From positions 29,898 to 93,897 of the forward strand of contig JADWOT020001080.1 of assembly GCA_036345935.2 (NCBI GenBank): a DNA stretch of 64,000 nucleotides. The letters run 5' to 3'. A model generated the notes under the pieces. It was given only the letters and a program-made list of their open reading frames with translations. It had not been told where the DNA came from and searched no databases. A program made the translations under genes and the position numbers. Numbering within the stretch: position 1 is the first letter of the stretch; each line of letters starts with the position of its first letter. Positions 11,901-22,510 of the stretch are shown piece by piece. This DNA is from Taenia hydatigena (lineage: Eukaryota > Platyhelminthes > Cestoda > Cyclophyllidea > Taeniidae).

Positions 11901-13190
11901 GAATGGAATATCCTCACTCAATCTCATTGGCTTTTAACCAGTTGTGACTGGCAAACGAATCAGTGCTTGAATGACATTTTGTAGAGGTGACTATGAATCA
12001 TGAGCGGTAGGTCAAATAACTAAGCCTAGCCAAGCCTGACCCACTAGAGCATGGCTTTGCCTAGGCCTCCCACAGTGCCTATAAAGTAGACTAACGACAA
12101 TTAGCAAGCAGCGCAATCGTGACTGTGGTATGAGCATGAAAATAAATCGGTGGCTCACTTTTACAGATTTAACGGAATAGACAAATGTAAATTCCTGCAA
12201 ATTGTGCGAATCCTATTGCCGAGCAAACCACTTGCCCTCATTGCAAGCGAAACGAAAGAAAGAGTTGAGAATTGAGGAGAAAAAGAAGGACGAGAAGATG
12301 TGAAAGAGGTAATGTTAAGCGACATAATACTTACTCTGACGTGGAGACCTGCAAGCACCGAAGTGGGCTTTACGTAAGTGAGTGAGAGCACCATGCAGCA
12401 GTGACTATGTAGACAACAAAATACCCAGACTTAAAAGATGCATTGAAGTTCGACACCTAATAAATCTTGCAGCAAAGCACGTTGAGGGAATTCCATGGCA
12501 GTGTGGGCGAGATCCGTGACTGCCTATTCCTTGGTGAGGCCGACCTCGCTTGTGCTACGGCTCGGAATCAGTGACCCGTCAAAGAGGATGGGAAGTTGGG
12601 TCGCCTTCACCTGCCGCCTCGCCTGACGATGGACTGCTACAAACTGAGGCTGTATGTGTCAGTGTCCTGCCCTGTATCGATCGCTTAACCAGTTAACCAA
12701 TCCACAACTACTTCGGGACAAGCGATTCAATCGATCGATCGATTAGTGCGCGTGAGTCAGCAGTGAGATGCACTTAGAAATCACTGATCCACATTCTTGC
12801 CGTTGACTAACACAAAACCACATCAAGCAAATGAGAGAATCCTCGCTCTCCTCTGACCAAATTTAAAATGCAGGACAAACCTCACCACAACTGATGATGG
12901 ATCAGTTTTCTGCCGAGTAAATGGGCTTTCAAAATGCACCCAATTAACCCTAACATTTATTGCCTTTCATTCTACTTAAGCAGTACAGTATCAAAAGGTC
13001 GTCCAAGCATGCACGCATTGCGCAAGGAAGAAGGCACAACATTTGACTTCTTAGGCTGCATCAAGTGCGAGAAGGTTGATCACCAATCTCAGCCTACAGT
13101 CTCGGTTTTCAACCAAAACGTGTTCCTTCTCAATGTCGCGCTAATGTCACGTAACATGTGAGCGTATGTCCGACCGAGCTAAGCACAATG
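6000..13190. other. About 7 kb without a supportable gene or internal repeat
   Basis: Short open frames occur on both strands (longest about 130 codons at 6019-6411 minus), but none has paired splice sites, a repeat partner or recognisable protein text. A (TCGA)n stretch lies at about 12730-12744. Confidence 0.4.
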
Positions 13191-13221
13191 CAAACCTCAA
13201 TAAAACTCAACTTCTTCCGTG

Positions 13222-13310
13222 AAATTGTCACTTTTTGGGTGGATATTCATCAATACGCATACCTTTGTACATGTTCCAAGTCTTGGGTCGCGGAACAAAC
13301 TGACTTTCAT
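13222..13310 (+). repeat. Fragment of the family I distal upstream region
   Basis: GGGTGGATATTCATCAATACG with ACACCTTTGT-like text matches the plus-strand upstream region at 56715-56760 and, inverted, 3240-3290. No gene attached. Confidence 0.4.
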
Positions 13311-13439
13311 CAAATGTGATGTCAGTGTGGGATAGTCATTGCGAATCGAATGGAATGCTGCTAACAGCAAGTCGGATAGAGAGGAGGAAGTAAGGCAGCA
13401 ACGTTCAGTAGTCGAAGATGGCTTTAGCTTTGCTTTTAG

Positions 13440-13645
13440 GTGGACATTTGCTCTGGTGGTCATGGACAGTCGTGGTATTGAGCACATTTGCCCATTATTC
13501 CCTAGGAAATTGGCCTACACCACCACAGGGGATGAGGGGAGACTGGCGGCGTCGAGGCAGTACTGTTTCCGAGGGGAGCACGGAGGATGGTGGTGGAGAG
13601 AGCAAAGGTGCCTGGTTGCTGTGCCTTCGTCCAGTGATGGTTATG
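13440..13645 (+). CDS. Exon T copy 1: 206-nt Trp/Cys-containing exon
   Basis: Flanked by an acceptor (TTGCTTTTAG) and a donor (TTATG|GTAAGG). In phase the frame is WTFALVVMDSRGIEHI, PRKLAYTTTGDEGRLAASRQ, EHGGWWWREQRCLVAVP, open end to end. Copy 2 at 34085-34290 has the same 206-nt length and splice sites. Changes between the two are largely conservative in this frame, which supports coding. Neighbouring exons are not recognised; family unknown. Confidence 0.42.
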
Positions 13646-13739
13646 GTAAGGACACGCCTGTACTGCATACGAGTATGGCGTCTCCTTTTGTCCTAAGAGG
13701 GGGGGAGGGGGCGATGGGGGAGCAAAGCTGAAGGCTCAG

Positions 13740-14110
13740 CTTCAGTAGGTGCGCAAGTTTGAATCAGTGGTGGGGATGTTCCATTGCGGATCGAAGGACT
13801 GTAAGTCGCAGCCCATTTCTATGCACGTATGATAGCCACTGCTGCATATTTGGCTTCAGCAGGTATGGAAGTGTTTTTGTTTTGTTTGTTGGGTGGCAGT
13901 TGATTGTTGGTGGCACAGATGATGAGTGCGATTGAAAGTACAACAAAGTCTGCAATCTTGTTGAAGAAGTGACATGATGCCACTACAGCATTGAGGACTT
14001 TGTTTCGCGTACACATTGAGCAGGGACATGACTCGTTGTTAGAAATCAGTTAGGAAAGGGCACCTTTTAACACAATATTTATGATGACATGTAACAAACC
14101 GACCAATGAA
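13740..14110 (+). repeat. Segment duplicated at 34.38-35.07 kb
   Basis: Shares GTATGGAAGTGTTTTT, TTGTTGGGT and GAAATCAGTTAGGAA with 34500-35030, directly continuing the exon T duplication. Short open frames differ between copies and I see no supported exon. Confidence 0.4.
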
Positions 14111-14699
14111 CTGCGCATTATCGCCCTGTGTAAGAAGCGTGCTATTCCCTTCAGTCAACCCCTTTTGGGCGCTGTTTAACTAAGCGATTCCATTATTCTT
14201 CTCTACTCCATGCATTGCAGAGCATGTCTGCTGCTGAATCATTGCCTCCTTCAGCGCTTCGAACACTGTGAGCTGCAAAACCTTGGACGAGAACTACTGC
14301 TACGTGCGTCTACCCATCCAACTGTTTCGTTTTGTAGGTGGTGATGGTGAGGGCGTCGGGTTGGTGTAACACAATCCCCTCTTGAGTTGTTGACTGGTAG
14401 AGTAAAGAAGGACAATATCATTCATGACATTAGGGAATTTGGTATGGGTCTGCTACTTGCAGAAGCCTTATTTAAAGTTTCTTCAAGATACATTATTTTG
14501 GTGGTGAATTTCCCATGGCTTGCGGATTTGCATGGCACACAGATAAAAGGTTGACGCATTGCAGCCAATAACGTCTTGTTTGGGCGGTAAAGGAAGGGTG
14601 GAAGGAGTGACGAGGAAGAGGGATTCTTGCGGTGAAGTATGAGATGCAGAAGATGAACTAGACTGGAAGGTGATGGTATGTCGAAGAAGCAACCTTCTG

Positions 14700-15240
14700 C
14701 TTCGCCTCTTCATATGTCCCTGCCTTTTGCGTGCGTCGTCGCTGTGACTGGCTTGTGGGCCATGTTAATGCCCAACCGGTTGGGATCCGGCCAATGGCAG
14801 TACCTCACAATTGCTACGACTTTCGCGCATGGATAGACGTAGGTGTCGAGGTGGGCGACACCGCTATCGTGCCCTCACCAATCGGATAGCGGAAACATCA
14901 CTTACATGAAAAATTAGTAAAGCATGAAATAGCAACTCTAGATCAGAGAGTCGCATTTTAATTGGAATATTTCTGTGCCTAGCTCGGTCAAATGTTTGCC
15001 CACAAGGTTCCTGATGTCTTCTCGGCATTTCAAAAGAGCACGCTTGTGAACGAAATCGGACCTGCAGGCGGAGATTAAGGATTTAACGCCAAAGCAATAA
15101 CCGTGTCGCATTTGATGCGATCCTGCGAGCCAAACATTGTGCCTTTCCTCCTGCACAATGCAAGTTTGCGAAACCAGCACTGCTTGATTTAGTTGCTGAG
15201 ATATCTGCGCCAATGCACCTGCAGATTAAAGTGTTCTTCA
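14700..15240 (+). repeat. Mosaic of I-b upstream and family III blocks
   Basis: 14700-14830 matches the I-b upstream region (CCGGCCAATGGCAGTACCTC; compare 36.5 and 52.8 kb). 14830-15070 matches 35350-35560 (TAGTAAAGCATGAAAT...). 15090-15210 matches 54290-54390 and 49080-49170 (VSHLMRSCEPNIVPFLLHNA on plus). No complete exon structure. Confidence 0.4.
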
Positions 15241-15300
15241 TTTTGGCGCTGCCGACGGTGCATCATAGCTGCAGGATTTTGTAGCTAAGGAAGTACCCCT

Positions 15301-15432
15301 GATAAACAAGCGTTCCTTGCTGCCACTCTCGGTGATGTGCTTTGTGAGGGTCCAACCCAAGTAGTCATTGAAGACAGCCTAGTGGGCCTTCTCAGGTCCC
15401 CTTTAATGGAGCTAATCCTTTTCGACTACTGA
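15301..15432 (+). pseudogene. Family III terminal exon copy (ends FDY-stop)
   Basis: Open plus-strand frame DKQAFLAATLGDVLCEG ... LLRSPLMELILFDY-TGA. The same frame and ending recur at 20500, 26735, 36600 and (frameshifted) 52945, with mostly conservative changes. No ATG; it reads as a 3' terminal exon. Function unknown. Confidence 0.4.
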
Positions 15433-15504
15433 ACGTTGCCGTCTTTCTTCCTCTCCATCTGACTAACAATGAGCAACATCCCATCTGATCCGCAGTATCC
15501 ACCC

Positions 15505-15720
15505 TCAACCACCGGCTAATCTTTGCATTCGCGTACAGTCAATGCAATTTGCATGGGCACACACCTTCAAACAGTTGTGTGTCATCTCATCGAAACAGCC
15601 TATCCAGGCGTCTCTCCCTCTCACCCAACTACGGGCACACCCCACATGGAGTGGAGCGAGGAACAAATAGGAGTGGGTTCTGGTGAAAGCACAAGTAGGA
15701 GGTGAAGTGGTCTGCAATTC
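15505..15720 (+). repeat. Repeat block shared with 37.03-37.26 and 53.37-53.54 kb
   Basis: Common text includes ACCCAACTACGGGC/ACCCAACCACGGG and GTGAAAGCACAAGTAGGAGG, followed by GTTGATTTGTGAAATGTAAG. It always follows the FDY exon by 150-350 bp, so the two travel together. No convincing frame. Confidence 0.4.
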
Positions 15721-15739
15721 GTTGATTTGTGAAATGTAA

Positions 15740-15955
15740 GTTCTCTGCAGAGAAGGCAAACTACAATGATGTGAAGAGTGGCGGTGCCACCAGTAGTTGC
15801 CGACGTGAGGAGCGGTATGGGCGCAGAAAGGGAAGCAGAAGACCTCAAAGGACTCAGTGTAGCCGATTTATTCGCACTTGCCACTCTGCCTTGCCAGCAG
15901 CCACCGCATGTAGAAAAGATCTGAAAACGAAAAAAAAAGAAAAAAAAACAACAGA
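15740..15955 (+). repeat. Repeat block, inverted copy at 3716-3985, with A-rich tract
   Basis: The pair shares a Ser/Thr-rich minus-strand frame here (SATLSPLRSSASLSAPIP) and a plus-strand frame at 3858 (SATLSPPRSPAPLSASTP); the other strand also has open frames. An A-rich stretch lies at about 15929-15950. Coding status undecided. Confidence 0.35.
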
Positions 15956-16129
15956 AAGAACAAGAATTTGTTACCTGATATTAAGTCACAATCACTTAAT
16001 CAACCTGACAAATAGAACCGAGACTGACGCTTGGCGTTTTAGCCTAGAGGATGAAGGAGGCGCGAAACAACACTCTACATCGCCTAATATGAATAATTAA
16101 CGCAGTGATCAGTTGTCACAGGTAAACAG

Positions 16130-17160
16130 CGAGAGCATGTTCCATCCAGTAGTGTCGTAGGCAGTGCATCAGACAAACCGAAGCACACAAAAGGGAGTCG
16201 ATTGGCTTACTGGCAAAGGACAATCCTTACTTCTGGAGGAGATATGACCACTCTAGCGCTGGTTGGGAGAATACGCGAGCATCGACCATCATCATCGACA
16301 TTATCGGGCGAAGGACACCTCCCAAAGAGAGCACTGACCTCCAGAGAGGTCACTGAGGATGGACGTGGGATCACATCTCCAAAGGACGGGAACGAACAGG
16401 AGATATTGAAGGCTACTGCCACTTTCCGCCAACTCTCAGGGCAAAAAAACTCGTCCACGGCCAGCAAGAGTCACCTAGAGGCCAAAGTAACCTAACACTC
16501 CTAGCTTCTTTCATGGATGAATGTGAAAAATGGAGTCAAATGGAGCTAACACAACGACTGCACTCAGGCAGCATCCTACGCCCTAGCAGCCAAGACACAA
16601 AATATGCTTTACTATTAGGTGTGCTGTAAAGGATTGGGTATCGCAAAATAGATATCTGCTAATGCGGATTCAAATCAGTTGCACTCAGCAAAATAAATTC
16701 CATGTCGGGAGAATAGCTGCGAGGAGTGTCGGATGGAAGTCACTCACACAACTTCACATTGGTCAAAATTACAAATAAAGGGCTGCCACTCAAGAGATCA
16801 CCATCAAACCATGTGAGGATACTACGAACAGAGGAAGACAGATATAAATCGAATTCAGAAAAGGAGACACTTCGTCACGTAAAATACCTGCAAATGCCTA
16901 TTTAGGCACACATTTCCGACTTCTTTCAACCGCCGTAATAATTTCAAACTGCTCAGGGAGAGGTGCGGGGCAGATTGATGGCTTAACCTCCTACCACCTA
17001 ACGTCCAACTAAAATCGAAATAGCCTCCGACATCCCCTGTCCCTCGTCATGACTCCCAAAACGCTTGTTATTTCCTCCACCTACACGGAAAATGGGCAAA
17101 CGAACACACCTAAGCACAAACAATTTCCAACCTCGAGTTAGAGTGTGGATGAATTTGAGA
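16130..17160 (+). repeat. Segment related to 22.5-23.16 kb
   Basis: Matches include GGCTTACTGGCAAAGGACAA against GTCTACTGGCGAAAGACTAA, and ACCATGTGAGGATACT against ACCATGTGAGGGTATC, in the same order. Frames differ between the two and no exon is supported. Confidence 0.3.
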
Positions 17161-17353
17161 TAACCACAGGTACATTTGAGTAACAAATGTGCTGGTCATG
17201 TGGAATAAATGGCGATTTTGCATTTCATCCAATGGAAGTCACTCAGACTTCCTTCGTTTGCATTTCACAAACACCCATTCGGCATTGGTGCAGTCAGTGG
17301 TGTCAAGAGCTCTGCTAGTGGAATGCTGAGCGGCAAGAGTGCAAGTTCACCTA

Positions 17354-17808
17354 TTATCCACGAACCATCTCCATCAATCCTTGCCTAGACACCGCGTGCA
17401 GCACAGTGGTCTTGGGATCAGCCGGATCCGCGAATGACCTCTGTACCCTCGCCAAATTATCAATGGAGGCGGGGCGATGGACGGAGGCGTAGAGATCTCC
17501 CGCTGCGGATCGTGCGAGGAACAGTTGTGTGCAGATTGCCGAGTCGTAGTGCATCCTGCGACAGAAGATGAGCTGGCGATGCAGCAGTGTATGATCTCGC
17601 ACCTGTAGGAGGAGGAGGAGGAGGAGGAGGAGGAGGAGGAGGAGGAGGAGGAGATCAGTGCTTCGTCACCATCGTTTCCGGATTCGTGTTCACTTACCTA
17701 AGGAGTCAGAGTTTAGTCAAATCAGCTACTGAAAGCAATTCTGGATCTTGAGCAGCGAGAACCGATTCCTTGTGATCGTAGAACCTCCTAGCAGCATCAA
17801 GCGGTTCG
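17354..17808 (-). CDS. Possible two-exon gene fragment, function unknown
   Basis: Upstream exon 17808-17698 (111 nt) lies between TTTTGTTCCAG and TTAG|GTAAGT and reads EPLDAARRFYDHKESVLAAQ, then DPELLSVADLTKL, with a TGA nine bases before the donor. Downstream exon 17602-17354 follows a pyrimidine-rich CTACAG and reads RDHTLLHRQLIFCRRMHYDS, AICTQLFLARSAAGDLYASV, RVQRSFADPADPKTTVL, ending MVRG-TAA. Both texts look like conserved cellular protein and are GC-richer than the surroundings, but the phases do not join cleanly, so there is a frameshift, a wrong donor or decay. I do not recognise the protein. Confidence 0.35.
17607..17653 (+). repeat. (AGG)n trinucleotide microsatellite
   Basis: About 47 bp of uninterrupted AGG on plus. 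On minus it is a CCT run immediately before the CTACAG acceptor of the exon at 17602, so it would serve as its polypyrimidine tract. Confidence 0.9.
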
Positions 17809-17819
17809 CTGGAACAAAA

Positions 17820-19690
17820 CGCACATCCGATCCAAGTTATGGATGTGCCACGGAACAGACGATGGTACACGTACAACAAACTACTTCAGTGTGGGGTAAG
17901 CTGGAGTCAGCATCATTTGGTTGAATTTTAAAGTTTACATCCAAATAAGGGGAATGAGTGATTATGCTCCTCCTTTCCGATCCCACCAATCAGTTTGCTG
18001 GTTGGTAGACCATTCCGGACTAATCGTCGTTCTTCCTTTCAGCGTTGCACTGGACACACACACTCACGGATGTCTCTCTGTGTGCGTCCACTCCTCCAAA
18101 GATGTCGCACACATATTTGCACCTTTCGCACGTCATTCAAAAGAGTTTTTTTGTAGTGGACGGTAGATTTCGTAGTCAAAAGAGCTTGTGCCATACACCA
18201 GGTCAGATCCGGTTTCCCAACCTGATACGAATGCAAATCCACCTCCACTGCATGTGCCACAAGCAGAGTAGGTAACGTAGAACAATAAAAAGCCTTGCAA
18301 TTTGGAAGGAGTGCAACAAACGGAGACTGCTTCTAAAGATCCTTAGCTAGCGCATTAGTAAATGCGTTCAAAGTGTAAGTCTCTACTACAACCAGTTAAG
18401 AAGCCCTGACAATCTTAATACCAAGGCTGATGTGGCTCGTATTGATCATCGACGTGTCCAGAGGTGCCAAAATATTCGAGGAATGATGCTCATCACTAGT
18501 CAAGGATCTGGTGGTGGGACGCAAAGTGCTACTCAGACAGCAAAGCAAATCCCAACGGGTACATCTGAAAGCACATAAACTTTCATGCGTGGTGAAGCCA
18601 GTGGAAGAAAGAGCACAAACGTCTCGCCGCACCAGTCAGGCCGAATAATTACAAGTGCTTGACGACTTCAGGTACTTAACACACAATATCAGCTTACTTG
18701 GAAGCATTTAAATCACACGTTATTGCCCGCAATGAAATTAACTTAGCGATCACTTGTATTAGCAAAAATTATATTATGTTACAGTTGCCACGCGAACAAG
18801 CAAGTCCTTAACGAAAATGCGCAAAATGTCGTACTGCCCGTGTAAATTGCAACCTTTGATTAGTTTCAAACAATTAACTCAGACAGCGCTAATGGCTAAA
18901 GGGCATTTCTAGCCCTTAAAACCACTTAATTTTAGCCAAACGGAATGCGCAATGATTTAAACGCCACTGAGAAGGGCAACAAAGCGTCGTCAAAGCTGAG
19001 ATTGAAGCTGAAACAGCGCATTTAAGAAGGGCAAATCGACCAAAGTTACGACCGGAACAGGCGCAACTAATACTAATCTCATCCAACTGTTTACATTGTA
19101 TTATTATTCGAATGAAGCGAGAAGTAGGACTTTTAGCATCAAACTATCATGGACAGGCGAAATGCTAAATCTATTTACTGTCCGAACATTGAATAGGGAC
19201 GTAAACATAAAGAAATTTCAATGTTTTAAATCTTCACTGAGGGGTAAAATGAACTTCGAAGATTGAAATAATGCTCAAACAAAGGGACAGTTTATACCGA
19301 ATTGCCTTTTTAATTAATTGGCAAATGCCATCGAGTTCACGCAGCACTGCACGGTGCTTGCTGGCAAGGCATTTTGTATTGACGCTTTTAATCATAGCAT
19401 TCACACTGATTGATACAAACGAGGCGGGGTAAGACATGGGCGCCCATTCATATTTCCCTACATCTAGATCTTTAAATCTAGGTGAAAATTTGGAACACTT
19501 AGAGAGAAACTTACGGTCGCTCCCATTATTGTAGCGTCGGATCACCTGACATAAGCCCAAGAAAACAAATGGGTTATGCAAGCACATTCTTCAAGACGTA
19601 CCTCTTAATAGTCTGCCTCTAGGCGGGTGATGTCATGCCCTAATTGTGCTCATTAAAAGATTAGTGCTTTCGTACCCAATTGTTATCCAA
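17820..19690. other. No supported gene
   Basis: AT-richer stretch; short frames only, none with splice support or a repeat partner elsewhere in the window. Confidence 0.35.
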
Positions 19691-19716
19691 TTTTCTCAAT
19701 GCCATTCTCTAAAATC

Positions 19717-19815
19717 ATTGCCAAAACACCCTGGTTGATGGGACGCTTACCTTCACCATCAGAGTTTGCTTCAACGTCGCTGAGTTGATATTAATCCCGC
19801 CCAATTCAATAAGTC
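19717..19815 (+). pseudogene. Family I exon 2 fragment on the plus strand
   Basis: The plus strand encodes LVDGTLTFTIRVCFNV, closely matching exon 2 of the 25.4-kb gene, then ILIPPNS and an inactivated donor (ATAAGT for GTAAGT). It runs straight into the inverted exon 3 of the minus-strand pseudogene at about 19815, marking a rearrangement breakpoint between two copies. Confidence 0.5.
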
Positions 19816-20310
19816 TACTTCCAGTTCAGCTTCGGTACACGCGTCTCTTTTCACTTGCACAGATACATTCACATTCGTTTGCCTGATTTTCACTCGCTTT
19901 GCTACCTAAAAATGCAAATCGACGGTCACTGAAATGTATTGTCGGAGTAAGTAGAAATAAAATCAATTCAATTACTGAAATGCGAAATTCCATTGCCCAC
20001 TTAAGTGAGGGATTGATGAAGGAGGTGTGTGATGATTTGGTTGGAAGTTTGGCATTCACAATTTGCACATATGAAATGCGGAGGGAAGAATTACGCCACT
20101 GGGAGGGGCTAGTGCCATCCCAGTCACGTTGGAGCAAATGCTGACGGTGTAAGTTGACGTGTCATCGACTGTAGTATTTTGCAAGGACAAGTGTCAATAA
20201 ATTGGACATGGAAGTCTGAAAAGTGCTTGTCAACAGAAGGGATGTCAGACTCAGCATAACTCAAAGGGGACACTGACAGCACTGCCACGAAAAGCTGTAT
20301 GCCTTCCGAC
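19800..20310 (-). pseudogene. Family I pseudogene, internally deleted
   Basis: Exon 1 remnant (about 20310-20255) encodes SEGIQLFVAVLSVSP without an ATG. The donor is mutated from GGTGAG to GCTGAG. Exon 2 (from 20215) has lost about 95 nt but keeps TSTYTVSICSNVTGM in outline. Exon 3 starts at 19905 after TTTTTAG (KRVKIRQTNVNVSVQV) and is cut off near 19815, where it abuts an oppositely oriented exon-2 fragment. Confidence 0.5.
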
Positions 20311-20499
20311 TGAAAATGTAAGACCTAGGGCATGTGCAGGAGTGTGCGAATGGAGAACACCCACCTAAAAAGTCGCAATTCTATTAAAAGTTGGAGAATA
20401 GTGAGACCTTCATTGCGTATAGGTCAGTCGAACATGTGCTTACATGTTACGTGACATCACCAGCTAACATGTACTTGTAGCTGAATGCTTTTATCAGCA

Positions 20500-20670
20500 G
20501 TGGATCAAGGGAGGTCCTCTGATGACCAGGCATTCCTTACTCACGCTCTCGGTGATGCGCTTCGTGAGGCTCCAACCCAGCTCCTCGTTTCTGACTCCTC
20601 TGATCCGTTCGACTTCCTCACTGACTCCCTCAAGTCCCCTTCAATGAAGCCAACCATCTTCGACCACTGA
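20500..20670 (+). pseudogene. Family III terminal exon copy (ends FDH-stop)
   Basis: After an acceptor-like TTATCAGCA the frame is VDQGRSSDDQAFLTHALGDA ... SLKSPSMKPTIFDH-TGA, 56 residues, acidic and without cysteine. It has the longest open frame of this exon type. Confidence 0.42.
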
Positions 20671-20889
20671 ACGTTGTCGCCTTCTTCTTCTCTATCTCAC
20701 TAGCAGTTAGAAACAGTCCGTCCAATTCACAATGACCATCCCACACTGACATCACATTTCATGCAAATCAGGTTGCTCCTCTATGGCCCAAGATGCTTCG
20801 TAGTCTCGATTTTCTCCCCTCTTTGCTAATCAAAGTGCATGCTTGACTCGACTACGTAATTGGGAAGCTACGTTAACTTGCTCTGTAAG

Positions 20890-21266
20890 CATTCATAAGT
20901 TAGAGATTGAGTGGAGGTTAGAAATGGCAGTTGCATGAAGTAAGGTGTGTGCAGTGGGAAAAAGATGGGATGGGAATTTGTGGAAAGGAAGGCATGGTGA
21001 ATTGGGATTGGCTCAGGGAATGCGAGTGAGTGAGTTTGCTAAGTCTTGTTGGGGTGAGAGAATCTGCCCTCGCTTTGCAGCTTAGTTTGTCGCAGAGAAG
21101 GATTATCAGTGAGATGTAACAAGGCGATAAGATGCGCGTGTCGGTATGGGTGGGGGGATAGCGCCACCCCTTCACATCTCACCACGTGGCCTGGGTGCAC
21201 CCACTGATGAGCAGCCCTTCCATCCACCTCTTAGACAAACCAGCCGCCTATTGTTTTGATCTGCAA
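20890..21266 (+). repeat. Family II upstream repeat block
   Basis: Shared with 1245-1433, 27050-27504, 46745-47246 and 49650-50062 on plus and 29107-29245 on minus. Landmarks are AAGTGGAG...GGCAGTTGCATGAAG, GATAAGATGCGCGTGTCGGT, ACCACGTG and CTTAGACAAACCAGCCGCC. It always precedes the family II signal exon, so it probably holds that family's promoter; no TATAAAA is seen. Confidence 0.5.
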
Positions 21267-21333
21267 ATGCTTCACTTCAAAGACTCAATTCTCCACCTTG
21301 TGTTTCTGCTGCACTCCTTTTGTAGTAATCATG
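21267..21333 (+). pseudogene. Family II signal exon remnant
   Basis: MLHFKDSILHLVFLLHSF followed by a GTAGCT donor. The downstream intron is shortened and exon 2 is not recognisable. It lies to the right of the minus-strand family I pseudogene, as in other modules. Confidence 0.38.
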
Positions 21334-22069
21334 GTAGCTTCAATTTGGCTATTTCTCCCAGTCAAGGAGCAAAATGCTAAGAAACCGACTTTGGCTAAAG
21401 TCTATCGCTAGTAAAGGAAAGCTGACTACTACCAATTCACTTCTGCGGATAAATGCAAATTGCGCCTCTGTGTAAGTTTTGCGCCAGAGCAAAACAAGTA
21501 TTTATGCAAAAGCGCATGGATTCTTGGGCTTTCAGGTGCCTCCCCAATTTCGTTAAGCTTTGACAAGTAAACTCGGTCCACACAAAACACCCATTACAAC
21601 TACATTGATGGTGGATTAGCCAAAGAAGGCGAGGCCAATGCATTCCAAGTGCGCATTCAATACAAATTATCCGTCAACTTTTTATACATCACTTGTTCCA
21701 ATGATTTTACTCACAGGATTGACAGGTGAGACATTGTTGTCGACCCAGATGTGTGAACTTCAATGGAGCGCACATGATGGGCCCAGAGAAACCTCCATTA
21801 AGCGTGTCACGGTGCAAATAGAATCACACCATCAGCTGACCGTTTCAGTCATTGTCATTTCATCACTTCCGGAGATTATGTCTCACTGTGCCGTACTTGG
21901 AGTGATATGAAGGCATAACAACTTCGCACGGCCTTGCAGTCCACAAGAACTAGACGCATTGTCGGTTGTAGGGTGTGCAGAAGAGCAACAACTATAGTTT
22001 GCAAATATGGCCAAGAATAGTAGTTTAGATATATAAGTAGAGCAACTAGTAAAGCCTGTGAATGCTGGA

Positions 22070-22125
22070 GCAACTGGTTGGATATAAAAGACTACCCACC
22101 ACTCCCTCTCACCGACAACGCCAGC
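22070..22125 (+). promoter_or_regulatory. Solo family I promoter fragment without a gene
   Basis: CAACTGGTTGGATATAAAAG, with TATAAAA at 22083-22089, is followed by the conserved 5' UTR start (CACTCCCTCTCACCGACAAC). At about 22125 it breaks into an unrelated repeat shared with 16040-16100. No signal exon follows. Confidence 0.45.
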
Positions 22126-22267
22126 TGATAATGCACACATAGAGGGGGAAGACGCAAAACAACACTCCACATAGCCTAATATGAATAACTAACGCAGTTT
22201 CTAGGTGCCGCAGCCACATACCGATAGCAGATCCCAGTGCTACCATTTCACCCAGCAGTGTCATGGC

Positions 22268-22510
22268 CTACCTTGTCGAAAATGAGACGAGTTTGATGAA
22301 CAAGGCTGAGAAGCTGAAACAAAGTTGATCACGGTGGTGGCATTTAGGAAAGCGATTAAGACGTTCTTCTACGAGTTTAAGCACGACATATCTTCAACCA
22401 TGGAATCACCACGATTAATGATTTCGGAGACCACCATTCTGCAAACGAGCAGCTTTTCTTATCAATCGTTGGCTTAGCTATACCCAAAGTTCTGAATCTC
22501 CGTTGCACAG
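22268..22510 (+). repeat. Block Q, plus-strand copy
   Basis: About 240 bp shared with 5256-5500 and 27665-27925 on the opposite strand (ACCTTGTCGAAAATGAGACG; GTGATTCCATG reversed). On this strand it suggests LVENETSLMNKAEKLKQS and, shifted, HSANEQLFLSIVGLA; on the other, TTVINFVSASQPCSSNSSHF. Both strands keep partial frames, so it is a decayed exon of uncertain strand. Confidence 0.35.

Noticed and set aside
12730..12744. TCGATCGATCGAT as a binding site
   Set aside because: A short simple repeat without a partner or adjacent gene.
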